Positions 27,893 through 39,125 of a stretch of 64,000 nt of DNA are shown here, piece after piece. Within the stretch, counting starts at the first letter, position 1. Each line of letters starts with the position of its first letter. The notes beneath the pieces are model-generated. The model searched no databases, was not told the origin of the DNA, and saw only the letters and a list, made by a program, of their open reading frames with translations. The translations under genes were made by a program, and so were the position numbers. Source of the DNA: Mucilaginibacter sp. CSA2-8R (GTDB lineage: Bacteria; Bacteroidota; Bacteroidia; Sphingobacteriales; Sphingobacteriaceae). The stretch is taken from contig NZ_CP152389.1 of NCBI RefSeq assembly GCF_038806765.1, positions 2,046,001 through 2,110,000 of the forward strand, in the 5' to 3' direction.

Positions 27893-30800
27893 ATGAAGAA
27901 GAATTACTTAAACTGCGTTTTAATGCGGAGTTACATGCCGTACCTGGTGCTAAGCTTTTGCTCGCTATCAGTGTCGGCCACGGCTTACGCTAATGTAAAA
28001 AAAACCGATGCTCCGGTCAGTTCCTTGTCGTTAAAAATGGTTGATGCCGACTTTGCCGTGTCAGGCCGGGTAACCGACGAAAAAGGAGAACCGTTGGCGG
28101 GCGTTTCTATTAAAGAGCAAGGTACCACTAAAGGTACCGTAACCGATGTGGGTGGTAACTACACCATACGGGTTACCGACAGAAGTGCTGTTTTAACATT
28201 TGATTATATTGGATTTAACTCCAAAACGGTTGCTGTATCTGGCAATAACGTTGTTAATGTAACACTGGCAGCTAAAAACAATGCCCTAACCGACGTAGTC
28301 GTTACTGCGCTGGGTATTAAGCGCGAAGCCAAAAAGGTGGGCTACGCAGCCGAAACTGTTAAGGTGGCCGAAATTACTACCAACCGCACTACCAATTTTG
28401 CGAATGCCCTAGAAGGTAAGGTGGCCGGTTTGGATATATCGCCACCAGCCAGCGGCCCTGGCGGTAGCACAAAAGTCCGTTTGCGCGGGCAATCGTCATT
28501 TCAGGGTGATAACTCACCGCTGATTGTGCTTAACGGCTTGCCTTTATCGCAAGAAGCCAGTGGTGCCAACAGCTACACCCAGATTGTAGATTTGGGCGAC
28601 AATCTGCAACAGATTAACCCGGACGATATTGAGTCGATGACTGTGCTTAAAGGTGCTACCGCAGCTGCCTTGTATGGTGCCCGCGCCAGCAACGGTGCTA
28701 TAATCATCACTACCAAAACCGGCAGTAAAAACGCTGGTATCGGTATTGAATTTACCTCAAACTTTACGCAAAACCAAGCTCTCGATTTTACTGATTTCCA
28801 GTATGAGTATGGTCAGGGCGAAAACAACGTAAGGCCAAAAACACAAGGCGAGGCACAAAGCTCGGGCGGCTGGAGTTTTGGTGAGAAGTTTGACAATGCG
28901 CCCACCTTTCAGTTTGATGGTGTTCAGCGTCCGTATGCTCCGGAAAAAAACCGGGTGCGTAAATTTTTCAGGCTGGCTAATTCTTGGACCAATACACTGG
29001 CTATGTCAGGCGGTAATGAAAAGGGAAGCTTCAGGTTTGCTTACTCTAATCAGGATGCGCAGGGCATAGTACCTAATAATGATTATCACAAAAAGATATT
29101 TAACCTGGGTTTAAACTACAGCTTTACACCTAAGCTAACTGCGCAAGTTTACATCAATTACGACCACGAACAAAATAATAATGCGCCGGTGGTGGGCATT
29201 CAGGGCGGTTCTATACCTACTTACATCTATCGCTTTTCCAATTCAATCAATTTAGATGTTTTGCGAGATGGTGCAGTGGATGCCAGCGGCAATGAAACGC
29301 CTACCTCGCGTTTCAACACATTAACCAACCCTTACTGGTTAATGGGCCGACAGTTTAACAAGCAAACCAAGGATCATTTATTGGGTACAGCGACAATCCG
29401 TTACCAGTTTTTTGATTGGCTTTACGCGCAGGGCCGTGTAAATATGGACTATCTGGTAACACCTTTTGAGCGTAATGATCCAACCGGTTCGCGGTTCTTA
29501 TCGCCTGCACCTGCCGGGCAGTATGCCGGTTTGTATACCGTTAACAACACTACCAGCCGCCAGCTAAACATGGACTTTTTGGTAGGCGGTGCGCATAAAT
29601 GGGGCGATTTTAGTTTAGATGCCAGCTTTGGCGGTAATACATTCCCGTCATATTATCAAAACTTTACCGAAACGGCCACCAACTTTTACGTACGTGATTT
29701 ATATACCATTGGTAACGGCGTTACCACTACCTCATCGTATAATGTAGCCCGTTCTAAGATCAACTCTTTGTACGGCTCGGCAGAGTTGGGTTACAAATCT
29801 TACCTGTTTTTAAACTTAACCGGCAGAAACGATTGGTTTTCGGTGTTAAGCCCCGAAAGTAACCATTACTTTTACCCATCGGTAAGCGGTAGCTTTGTAT
29901 TCTCAGAGTTTTTAAAATCAAAGCCAACCTGGCTTAATTTTGGTAAAATCAGGGCATCTTATGCCTATGTAGGCAGCGCAAATGGTATTGGAGCCTACAG
30001 CAATTCACTTACGTTCGGCATTCAGCAAAATTTATTCAATGGTTTACCTTTAGGATTAATCAACAATGCCGGTACGCCCAACCTCAACTTAAAACCTTAC
30101 TCGGTACAAGAGAAAGAGGTAGGCTTGGAGTTGCATTTGCTCGATAACCGCGTTAACCTTGACGTGGCCGCCTATAACAAAAAAACCACTAACCAGATAT
30201 TAAACATCGCTATCTCAAACGCCTCAGGTTATACCAGTACAACAGTAAATCTTGGAAGCCTGCAAAATCAGGGCTTAGAGTTTAACCTGGAGGTGGTACC
30301 TGTTAAGGAAAGAAACTTTGTATGGCGCTCATCTTTTAACACGGCGCTTAACCGTTCTAAGGTATTAGCATTGGCTAACGGTCAGCAACAATTACAGGTA
30401 GGTGCCGGCGAATTCTTTGGCGCCATAATACATCAGGTGGGGCTCCCGCTTAATCAAATTCAGGGGGCTACTTTTCGCCGCGATGCTAATGGCAACATTA
30501 TTTTGTCGGGCGGTAAACCGCTGGCCAGCACGCTGCCGGTTTTATTTGGAAGCGCACTGCCCAAAGCAACCGGTGGCTGGATAAACAACTTTAACTATAA
30601 AAAACTAACCCTGATGGTGCATATTGATTACAAGGCAGGTGGCAAAATGTTATCGAGCTCCAACCTCAACTTTTTACGCCAGGGTTTGTCTAAAGCATCA
30701 TTACCAGGCCGTGAAGGCGGCGTAATTTTTCCGGGTGTAAACCAGGACGGTACACCGAATACCACTGCTGTAAATGCTGAGGATTTTTACGCCAACTACC

Positions 30801-31078
30801 GTTCGCAAAACATTCTTGATCCTTTTATTTACAACAGTAGCTTTGTTAAGCTCAGAAACCTCTCATTAGGTTATGATTTTTCGAGCTTTATTAATAAAAA
30901 ATATATCAAGGCACTGGTGCTGTCGGCCGTATGCCACAACGTGCTGATCATTAAAAAGTACGTAGATAACATTGATCCAGAAGCCATGTCTTACAGCGGT
31001 GACGCCCTGACCGGTTACGAGCAGGCCTCGTTGCCTACCGTGCGCACCTATGGATTTAACCTTAACGTGAAATTTTAA
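27893..31078 (+). CDS. SusC/RagA-family TonB-linked outer-membrane protein
   Basis: A 1061-residue outer-membrane transporter. After a signal region it has a carboxypeptidase-regulatory-like domain (about residues 55-125: VSGRVTDEKGEPLAGVSI), a short linker with VVVTALGIKREAK, the plug domain (VRLRGQSSFQGDNSPLIVLNG ... GARASNGAIIITTK, only partly quoted) and a long beta barrel ending in FNLNVKF with a C-terminal Phe. It imports oligosaccharides with the SusD partner that starts nine bases downstream. Near esterases and pentonate genes, a xylan- or arabinan-derived substrate is inferred. Confidence 0.95.
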   Translation: MKKNYLNCVLMRSYMPYLVLSFCSLSVSATAYANVKKTDAPVSSLSLKMVDADFAVSGRVTDEKGEPLAGVSIKEQGTTKGTVTDVGGNYTIRVTDRSAVLTFDYIGFNSKTVAVSGNNVVNVTLAAKNNALTDVVVTALGIKREAKKVGYAAETVKVAEITTNRTTNFANALEGKVAGLDISPPASGPGGSTKVRLRGQSSFQGDNSPLIVLNGLPLSQEASGANSYTQIVDLGDNLQQINPDDIESMTVLKGATAAALYGARASNGAIIITTKTGSKNAGIGIEFTSNFTQNQALDFTDFQYEYGQGENNVRPKTQGEAQSSGGWSFGEKFDNAPTFQFDGVQRPYAPEKNRVRKFFRLANSWTNTLAMSGGNEKGSFRFAYSNQDAQGIVPNNDYHKKIFNLGLNYSFTPKLTAQVYINYDHEQNNNAPVVGIQGGSIPTYIYRFSNSINLDVLRDGAVDASGNETPTSRFNTLTNPYWLMGRQFNKQTKDHLLGTATIRYQFFDWLYAQGRVNMDYLVTPFERNDPTGSRFLSPAPAGQYAGLYTVNNTTSRQLNMDFLVGGAHKWGDFSLDASFGGNTFPSYYQNFTETATNFYVRDLYTIGNGVTTTSSYNVARSKINSLYGSAELGYKSYLFLNLTGRNDWFSVLSPESNHYFYPSVSGSFVFSEFLKSKPTWLNFGKIRASYAYVGSANGIGAYSNSLTFGIQQNLFNGLPLGLINNAGTPNLNLKPYSVQEKEVGLELHLLDNRVNLDVAAYNKKTTNQILNIAISNASGYTSTTVNLGSLQNQGLEFNLEVVPVKERNFVWRSSFNTALNRSKVLALANGQQQLQVGAGEFFGAIIHQVGLPLNQIQGATFRRDANGNIILSGGKPLASTLPVLFGSALPKATGGWINNFNYKKLTLMVHIDYKAGGKMLSSSNLNFLRQGLSKASLPGREGGVIFPGVNQDGTPNTTAVNAEDFYANYRSQNILDPFIYNSSFVKLRNLSLGYDFSSFINKKYIKALVLSAVCHNVLIIKKYVDNIDPEAMSYSGDALTGYEQASLPTVRTYGFNLNVKF

Positions 31079-31087
31079 CAGCCAGTT

Positions 31088-32605
31088 ATGAAGAAGTTTA
31101 CCATACTTTCGATAACCTCTATGTGTATCGCGCTTATGATGAGTTGCGATAAGGGGTTTCGCGAACTCAACATCAACCCCAACAATCCAACATCGCTCGA
31201 CGCTTCGTTTCTGTTTACCAATGCGGAGTATTCTAACTATAACTCTTTGTTTGAGTTTGAACCTACCGTTGTACAACAGTTTGTGAATCCGTTTGGCGGT
31301 ATAACCTCAGCATTCAACTTTAACGTGCTGAATCAAACATTTACTTCAGCCCGCTGGAACAATACTTATAACGGATCTGTAAAACTGATAGCACAGGTAA
31401 TAAGCCAGACCAAAGATGAGCCTGCAAGGTCTAACTTATACAACGAAGCGCGGATATGGCGTGCTTACCAGTTTATGACTTTAGTGGATACCTATGGCGA
31501 TGTGCCTTACAGCGAAGCCGGACAGGCTTACCTGACAGGAGTTACTACGCCTAAGTACGATAAACAGCAGGATATTTATAGCGATATTGTAAAAGAACTT
31601 ACCCAAGCTTCAGCAGCACTCGATCCGTCTAAAGACATCGTTACGGCTGATCTTTTTTATGCCGGTAACGTTGCGCAATGGAAAAAGTTAGGTTACTCGC
31701 TATTGCTTCGTGCCGGTATGCGTTATTCTAAAGCTGACCCGGCCAAAGCGCAAACCATTGTGACTGCCGCAGTAGCAGGAGGGGTGATGCAGTCAAACAG
31801 CGACAACTGCGTAATTAAGTACTCGCAGCAATATCCCAATGTGGTAAGTACAGGCGTTTCCGTGTTGACCAATACCTATTACCTGGCCGAGCCTTTTGTT
31901 ACACAGTTAAAATCGACCAAAGACCCGCGCCTCAAATATTTTTCTGCTAAATATGCCGATCCTGGAAAGGCGCCAAGTTTAGTTGGCGACACAACAACAG
32001 CAAATCAATTTGGTCTGCCCGTAGGTTACGATTCGGGCACTTTGCCTACAGCGCCTGGTTATCGGGGTTCAGTTGGTGCCGGATTTAATTACTCGCAGGT
32101 AAATTATGCAGTAATAGCTAAAGTAACCACACCGCAGTTTATAGTAACGTACGCCCAAACGCAGCTTTTACTGGCCGAGGCTGCCTACCGCGGGTGGATT
32201 AGTGGTACCCCGGCCTCAACTTATTACAATGCCGGTGTAAGAGCGGCCTTAGATCAGGTGGTAGCCTATGATGCCAGCGCAGTGATTCCGGCAAACACGC
32301 AAACTGTTTATTTAAATACGCCGGGCGTAGCTTATAACGATGCCAACGCGTTGCAACTCATCAACACGCAATATTGGATAAACTCGTTTATGAACGGACC
32401 TGAAGCGTGGGCCAATTTCAGGAGGTCGGGCTTCCCGGCGCTTGCGCCCAATCGCTATTCTGGCAGGCAAATTAAAGGAGACTTTGTGCGCAGGTTTAGT
32501 TATCCGCAATCAGAAGCGTCGGTTAATGCTGATAATTACCGCGCAGCAGTAGCCAGCATTGGCGGCAGCGATGATTTGGATACTCGCGTTTTTTGGGATA
32601 AATAA
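31088..32605 (+). CDS. SusD/RagB-family nutrient-binding lipoprotein
   Basis: A 505-residue lipoprotein with a type II signal peptide (lipobox LMMSC, Cys near residue 20) and the helical SusD-like fold (WRAYQFMTLVDTYGDVPYSE, QWKKLGYSLLLRAGMRY, ending FSYPQSEASVN). It forms the extracellular lid over the SusC barrel. It is translationally close to SusC and followed by a strong terminator-like hairpin. Confidence 0.94.
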   Translation: MKKFTILSITSMCIALMMSCDKGFRELNINPNNPTSLDASFLFTNAEYSNYNSLFEFEPTVVQQFVNPFGGITSAFNFNVLNQTFTSARWNNTYNGSVKLIAQVISQTKDEPARSNLYNEARIWRAYQFMTLVDTYGDVPYSEAGQAYLTGVTTPKYDKQQDIYSDIVKELTQASAALDPSKDIVTADLFYAGNVAQWKKLGYSLLLRAGMRYSKADPAKAQTIVTAAVAGGVMQSNSDNCVIKYSQQYPNVVSTGVSVLTNTYYLAEPFVTQLKSTKDPRLKYFSAKYADPGKAPSLVGDTTTANQFGLPVGYDSGTLPTAPGYRGSVGAGFNYSQVNYAVIAKVTTPQFIVTYAQTQLLLAEAAYRGWISGTPASTYYNAGVRAALDQVVAYDASAVIPANTQTVYLNTPGVAYNDANALQLINTQYWINSFMNGPEAWANFRRSGFPALAPNRYSGRQIKGDFVRRFSYPQSEASVNADNYRAAVASIGGSDDLDTRVFWDK

Positions 32606-32713
32606 GCCCGGTTGAACAAAAGTGTAAGCTTATTGCATGTCAGTATCATCATTCCAAAACGCTGCTATGTAGCTTTGAGCAATCAGGCAATATTTAATAA
32701 ATAATGCCTGCCT

Positions 32714-32748
32714 GTAAAATCGCCTTTATTTAAAGGCGATTTTACATT
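32714..32748 (+). terminator. hairpin after the SusC/SusD pair
   Basis: A perfect 15-bp inverted repeat, GTAAAATCGCCTTTA (32714-32728) and its complement (32731-32745), separated by two bases; the outer T-rich arm can serve as the U tract. It separates SusD from the following hydrolase genes and may cause partial termination. Confidence 0.75.
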
Positions 32749-32774
32749 GATTTAAATTAAAAACTTAAAAACCT

Positions 32775-33698
32775 ATGATTGGCATAACAATAAAAAAAGG
32801 GTTGTTGGTGGGTATCGCTGCTTCGTTAGGCTTTATGCTTAGCATCGGTTATGCACAAACCAATAGCCCTACAGCTAAGGCTACCTCGCGCGTAATTGAA
32901 GATGGAGGATCGGGAAAATATAAAGCAGTTATGCTGCAAGAGGCCTCGTTACCTACGCATACGGTTTTCCGGCCGGCAGATTTAAAATCATTTGGCGGCA
33001 CTAATAAGCTGCCTATTATAGCCTGGGGTAATGGTGCTTGCGCCAACTCTCCGTGGGAGCACGTTAATTTTTTATCGGAGGTGGCTTCGCACGGCTTTTT
33101 GGTGGTGGCCATTGGCCCTATGCCGCAAGAGGGTGAGCATGGTGGTGGCAGGTCCACATCATCACAGATGAAAGACGCTATTGACTGGGCTATTGCGCAA
33201 AACAACGATAAGAGCAGCCCTTTGTATAAAAAGGTTGATGTTAGTAAAGTGGCAGTAAGCGGTATGTCTTGCGGTGGCTTACAAACCCTTGAAAACGCAA
33301 CCGATCCACGGGTAACCACCACCGTGGTTTGCAACAGCGGTATATTTATCAATCCCGGTACAGGTATGCCTGGTATGCCTGCATTAACTAAGGACCAACT
33401 GGCTAAGCTGCATACACCTACCCTTTATTTGTTGGGTGGCGAAAAGGATATTGCTTATAAAAACGGGATGGATGATTACCGGAATATTAATCATGTCCCG
33501 GTTTTTGTGGCCAATATGGATGTGGGCCACGGCGGAACGTACGGCAAGCCGCACGGTGGCGAATTTGCCAGGGTAGCATCGGCCTGGTACGAGTGGCAGC
33601 TCAGGGGCGACAAACAAGCCGGGCAGTTATTTACCGGTAACCCACCGGGCCTGGCAAAAGATACGCAATGGACGGTGGAAAAAAAGAATATGAAATAA
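32775..33698 (+). CDS. secreted alpha/beta hydrolase
   Basis: A 307-residue exported alpha/beta hydrolase (signal ending IGYA-Q). The nucleophile is the Ser of SGMSCGGLQ, the acid is probably the Asp of GGEKDIAY and the base the His of VGHGGTYG. The N-terminal part has IIAWGNGACANS, typical of dienelactone hydrolase- or chlorophyllase-like proteins. It follows SusC/SusD and precedes two CE1-type esterases, so an ester on a plant polysaccharide is a likely substrate, but specificity is not known. Confidence 0.83.
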   Translation: MIGITIKKGLLVGIAASLGFMLSIGYAQTNSPTAKATSRVIEDGGSGKYKAVMLQEASLPTHTVFRPADLKSFGGTNKLPIIAWGNGACANSPWEHVNFLSEVASHGFLVVAIGPMPQEGEHGGGRSTSSQMKDAIDWAIAQNNDKSSPLYKKVDVSKVAVSGMSCGGLQTLENATDPRVTTTVVCNSGIFINPGTGMPGMPALTKDQLAKLHTPTLYLLGGEKDIAYKNGMDDYRNINHVPVFVANMDVGHGGTYGKPHGGEFARVASAWYEWQLRGDKQAGQLFTGNPPGLAKDTQWTVEKKNMK

Positions 33699-33724
33699 GA
33701 CTGTGATAATAATTTTAATCCGTT

Positions 33725-33752
33725 AGCCGGAACGTTCGGCTCTGTATTTTTA
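33725..33752 (+). terminator. weak terminator-like hairpin
   Basis: AGCCGGAAC and GTTCGGCT pair with one bulged G and are followed by CTGTATTTTT. It lies between the hydrolase and the first CE1-type esterase. The stem has almost no loop, so function is uncertain. Confidence 0.4.
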
Positions 33753-33775
33753 CCAATAACCTATTATAAACTTAA

Positions 33776-34906
<1,131 letters not shown>

Positions 34907-34919
34907 TTATTCCACGTAA

Positions 34920-36128
<1,209 letters not shown>

Positions 36129-36134
36129 ACGCTT

Positions 36135-37856
36135 TTAAGAAGCCTTATTATGCATAGCTTGTTGTAATCCGTTTACGGCACAAATAAATGAAGAGTGTAC
36201 AAAAGTTTGAGGGAAATTACCCAGCATCTTATAACTTCTAAGATCCATTTCTTCACTAAAATAGCCAAGATCATTGGCGCAGCCCTGCATGGCGTGCAGT
36301 ATGGCTTCTGATTTAGACAGATTACCCGCCAAGGCATAATAATGTGCCATCCAGCAACTGGCTGCTAAAAATACACCTTCTTGGCTCGAGTCAAATTCTA
36401 ATAAATGCCTGCGGTATAAATGCCCTTCGGCATACCGTTGCTCAATAGCTGCAATGGTTTTAACCATGGTAGGGTTGCTGGCCTCCACAAAGCCAAAAGG
36501 TACAAACAATGCGCAGGCAATATCCACATCTTCTGAGCCTGCGTAAACAGCATAAGCACCATCAGTGGTAAGGCAATTTTGTGCAATAAAATTACGAATA
36601 AGGCCAGCGTTGTACAGCCAGCGTTCTGCCCTTTCGGCATTGGGCTGGTAAGGCGCCATTACCTCCAACGCACGTGCAGCTAATGCTTTACTCGAGGTGT
36701 AATGTTGCACCTGTTCTTCTTCCCAAATACCGTTGTCTTTTCTTTCCCAGTTTTTACAGATATAATCGGCAAGGGTTTCTACAATGTCCCATTCTTCCTT
36801 ATTGTTTAGTTTACTATAAATAGCACCGCAAGCTAACAATATGCTCGACTCCGCATCTAACTGAAACTGACTTGCGGCATTATTCCCAACCAATAACGGT
36901 TGGCTATTGCAGTATCCCTTGAGTGGAAGATCTTGTGCCTCGGTCCTGACGGATTGATTAATGCCGTAGAAACAGGATGCATGAGTTTGCTTGTTTTTTT
37001 GCATGGCACCAGCAATAAAAGATAGAAAGTTTTGCTCAACCTTGCCATCGGTTTTCAGGCCTACCAATGATGATGTTACCAGGGCGGCATCGCGCATCCA
37101 AACATACCGGTAGTCGTAGTTGCGCTTGCCGCCAATAACTTCGGGCAAACCTAGGGTAGGGGCGGCTATTATGCCGCCGGTAGGTTCGTATACTAATTGC
37201 TGTAAGGCCCGCAGCGAGTTGCAAACTTCTTTTTCAAACAAACCTTTATAGTCTATATGCTTTTCAATTTCTTGCCACGCCATTAAAGTAGTTTGTAGTG
37301 CATCATCCATCCCGCCTTCGTTAAACTGCTCACTGTCAATAAGTGCAGCCCAGCCTTTTTCGCCATCCGGAACTGTATATGAAATTATATCATTATCAAC
37401 CTGCAAAGCGTGTGAGCAATGCAGCCATTGATTTGTGCCGATAAGTTCTATACAGTAGCCATCGCGTTGCAAAAGCTGAATAGCATTTAAGCCATAATTA
37501 GCCCGAACGCGAACTTTAGCTGTAATTACTGCTGGAGCGGTATCAGTTTTTCGGCAGATGCCATTTAATTGTGTACCAATCGGCATAAAGTCGGTTACCG
37601 TAAACGGTGTGCCGTTTACGTCAAAATGAGTATGCAGTACGCTGCTGCGCCCTGAAAATCCTCTACTTACGAAACGCTTACAATCAAACTGTAAGTCCCA
37701 AAAACCGCCTTGGTCTTCATCAATTAATGACGAAAATATAGCCGGGTGATCAAATGCTTCGGGGCAATACCATGATAAGGTAGCATCTTTATCGAGCAGG
37801 GCACAGGTTTGGCGATCGCTGATTACACCCAGCGACGAAATATCAGGTTGTTTCAT
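36135..37856 (-). CDS. GH15-family glycosidase (glucoamylase/trehalase-like)
   Basis: A 573-residue protein without signal peptide. It has the N-terminal beta domain of bacterial GH15 proteins (LGVISDRQTCALLDKDATLSWYCP) and the (alpha/alpha)6 toroid, with the acidic YDYRYVWMRDAAL block as the substrate-site signature and further acids near LLEFDSSQEGVFLAASCW. Cytoplasmic members act on alpha-glucans or trehalose. It is convergent with the esterase gene and upstream, on the same strand, lies an SDR gene separated by a hairpin. Confidence 0.87.
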   Translation of the reverse strand: MKQPDISSLGVISDRQTCALLDKDATLSWYCPEAFDHPAIFSSLIDEDQGGFWDLQFDCKRFVSRGFSGRSSVLHTHFDVNGTPFTVTDFMPIGTQLNGICRKTDTAPAVITAKVRVRANYGLNAIQLLQRDGYCIELIGTNQWLHCSHALQVDNDIISYTVPDGEKGWAALIDSEQFNEGGMDDALQTTLMAWQEIEKHIDYKGLFEKEVCNSLRALQQLVYEPTGGIIAAPTLGLPEVIGGKRNYDYRYVWMRDAALVTSSLVGLKTDGKVEQNFLSFIAGAMQKNKQTHASCFYGINQSVRTEAQDLPLKGYCNSQPLLVGNNAASQFQLDAESSILLACGAIYSKLNNKEEWDIVETLADYICKNWERKDNGIWEEEQVQHYTSSKALAARALEVMAPYQPNAERAERWLYNAGLIRNFIAQNCLTTDGAYAVYAGSEDVDIACALFVPFGFVEASNPTMVKTIAAIEQRYAEGHLYRRHLLEFDSSQEGVFLAASCWMAHYYALAGNLSKSEAILHAMQGCANDLGYFSEEMDLRSYKMLGNFPQTFVHSSFICAVNGLQQAMHNKAS

Positions 37857-37874
37857 AGCAGCAGAATAATATAT

Positions 37875-37901
37875 ATCCTAACAGGCATAACCTGTTAGGA
37901 T
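37875..37901 (-). terminator. terminator-like hairpin after the SDR gene
   Basis: ATCCTAACAGG (37875-37885) and CCTGTTAGGAT (37891-37901) pair perfectly around a 5-base loop. Read leftwards it follows the SDR stop codon by about 28 bases; the downstream tract is ATATATTATT rather than a pure T run. Confidence 0.55.
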
Positions 37902-37929
37902 GAGTATTGGCAATTACGGTAAGATGTGT

Positions 37930-38829
37930 TTATGGATGGCCGTTTCCGCCTGCCGCACCATACACCTGTCCGGTTGCGTAACTGGCATCAGAGTCTGCCA
38001 ATTGTACATAGATCGAAGCCAGTTCTGCAGGTTGTCCGGGTCGACCTAACGGCGTTACCGAACCAAATTTTTCAATGGCATCCTGTGGTTGCCCACCGCT
38101 TACCTGTAACGGTGTCCATACCGGACCTGGAGCAACACCGTTTACTCTTATACCTTTAGAGCCTAACTGCTTAGCCAACGATTTTACGTAAGCCACGTTG
38201 GCGGCTTTGGTTTGCGCATAATCAAAAAGGTTTTCAGATGGGTCGTAAGCTTGTACAGAGCTGGTAGCAATAATCGCCGCCCCTTCTGGCAAGTGTGGCA
38301 ACGCGGCTTTAGTAATCCAGAACGGTGCGTAAATGTTAGTTTTAATGGTGGCGTCAAAGCCCTCTTCGGTAATATCCAAAATGGAATCAACAGCTTGCTG
38401 ACGACCGGCATTGCTTACCAAAATATCCAGACCGCCCAGCTTTTCTACCGCTTCTTTAACCAGCGTTTGGCAAAACGATGAGTTGGTAATGTCGCCTGGT
38501 ATGGCGTAGCCTTTTTGCCCGGCAGCCTCAATCAAGGTAATTACCTCATCGGCATCGGCCTGCTCCTCTGGTAGGTAATTGATGGCCACATCGGCACCCT
38601 CACGTGCATAAGCGATTGCCACCGCACGGCCAATGCCCGAATCGCCGCCGGTAATCAGTGCCTTACGGCCCTGCAAACGACCTGACCCTTTGTAGCTTTG
38701 CTCACCATGATCGGGCAGAGGTTTCATCTTTGATACCAAGCCTGGTGCTTGCTGAGGCTGTCTTTCGAATGGTGGGGCGGGATACTTACCTGCCGGATTT
38801 TCCAGTTTTTTTTTCGTTGTCTCTGACAT
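37930..38829 (-). CDS. SDR-family oxidoreductase (YghA/GSP39-like)
   Basis: A 299-residue short-chain dehydrogenase. The cofactor motif is ITGGDSGIGRAVA, the NAG motif is VSNAGRQ, and the catalytic Ser and YxxxK are in IIATSSVQAY and FDYAQTKAAN. An N-terminal extension of about 50 residues (KYPAPPFERQPQQAPG) is typical of the YghA/general stress protein 39 subgroup, which is often stress-induced. Its substrate is unknown. Confidence 0.9.
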   Translation of the reverse strand: MSETTKKKLENPAGKYPAPPFERQPQQAPGLVSKMKPLPDHGEQSYKGSGRLQGRKALITGGDSGIGRAVAIAYAREGADVAINYLPEEQADADEVITLIEAAGQKGYAIPGDITNSSFCQTLVKEAVEKLGGLDILVSNAGRQQAVDSILDITEEGFDATIKTNIYAPFWITKAALPHLPEGAAIIATSSVQAYDPSENLFDYAQTKAANVAYVKSLAKQLGSKGIRVNGVAPGPVWTPLQVSGGQPQDAIEKFGSVTPLGRPGQPAELASIYVQLADSDASYATGQVYGAAGGNGHP

Positions 38830-39125
38830 GTTTTTTCTAATAGATGTAATAATAAAAGCAAGTGCATGTACTTGTCAGGCTTCGCCTAATACTAAGCAAA
38901 TACAATAGTTGGTGCAACATCTAAAGTTTAATATTTGTTCCCAGAAAAGTTTTATTGTTGCCTTTTATTACAGAGAATTTAAGGAGAATTATCGGGTAGG
39001 AGGTAGTTATTCTATATTGATTGCTATTGTAACACTCTAGTGTTTGAGGTCTGACTGAGCTTTGCAGTTCTAATTGTTAAAGAGGTGTTTGATTATAGAG
39101 TGGTCGCACCCCAATTAAGATATAT
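38830..39125. other. intergenic region
   Basis: About 300 AT-rich bases between the SDR start and the stop codon of the sensor gene to the right. It should contain the SDR promoter. No clear consensus box or repeat is seen. Confidence 0.4.
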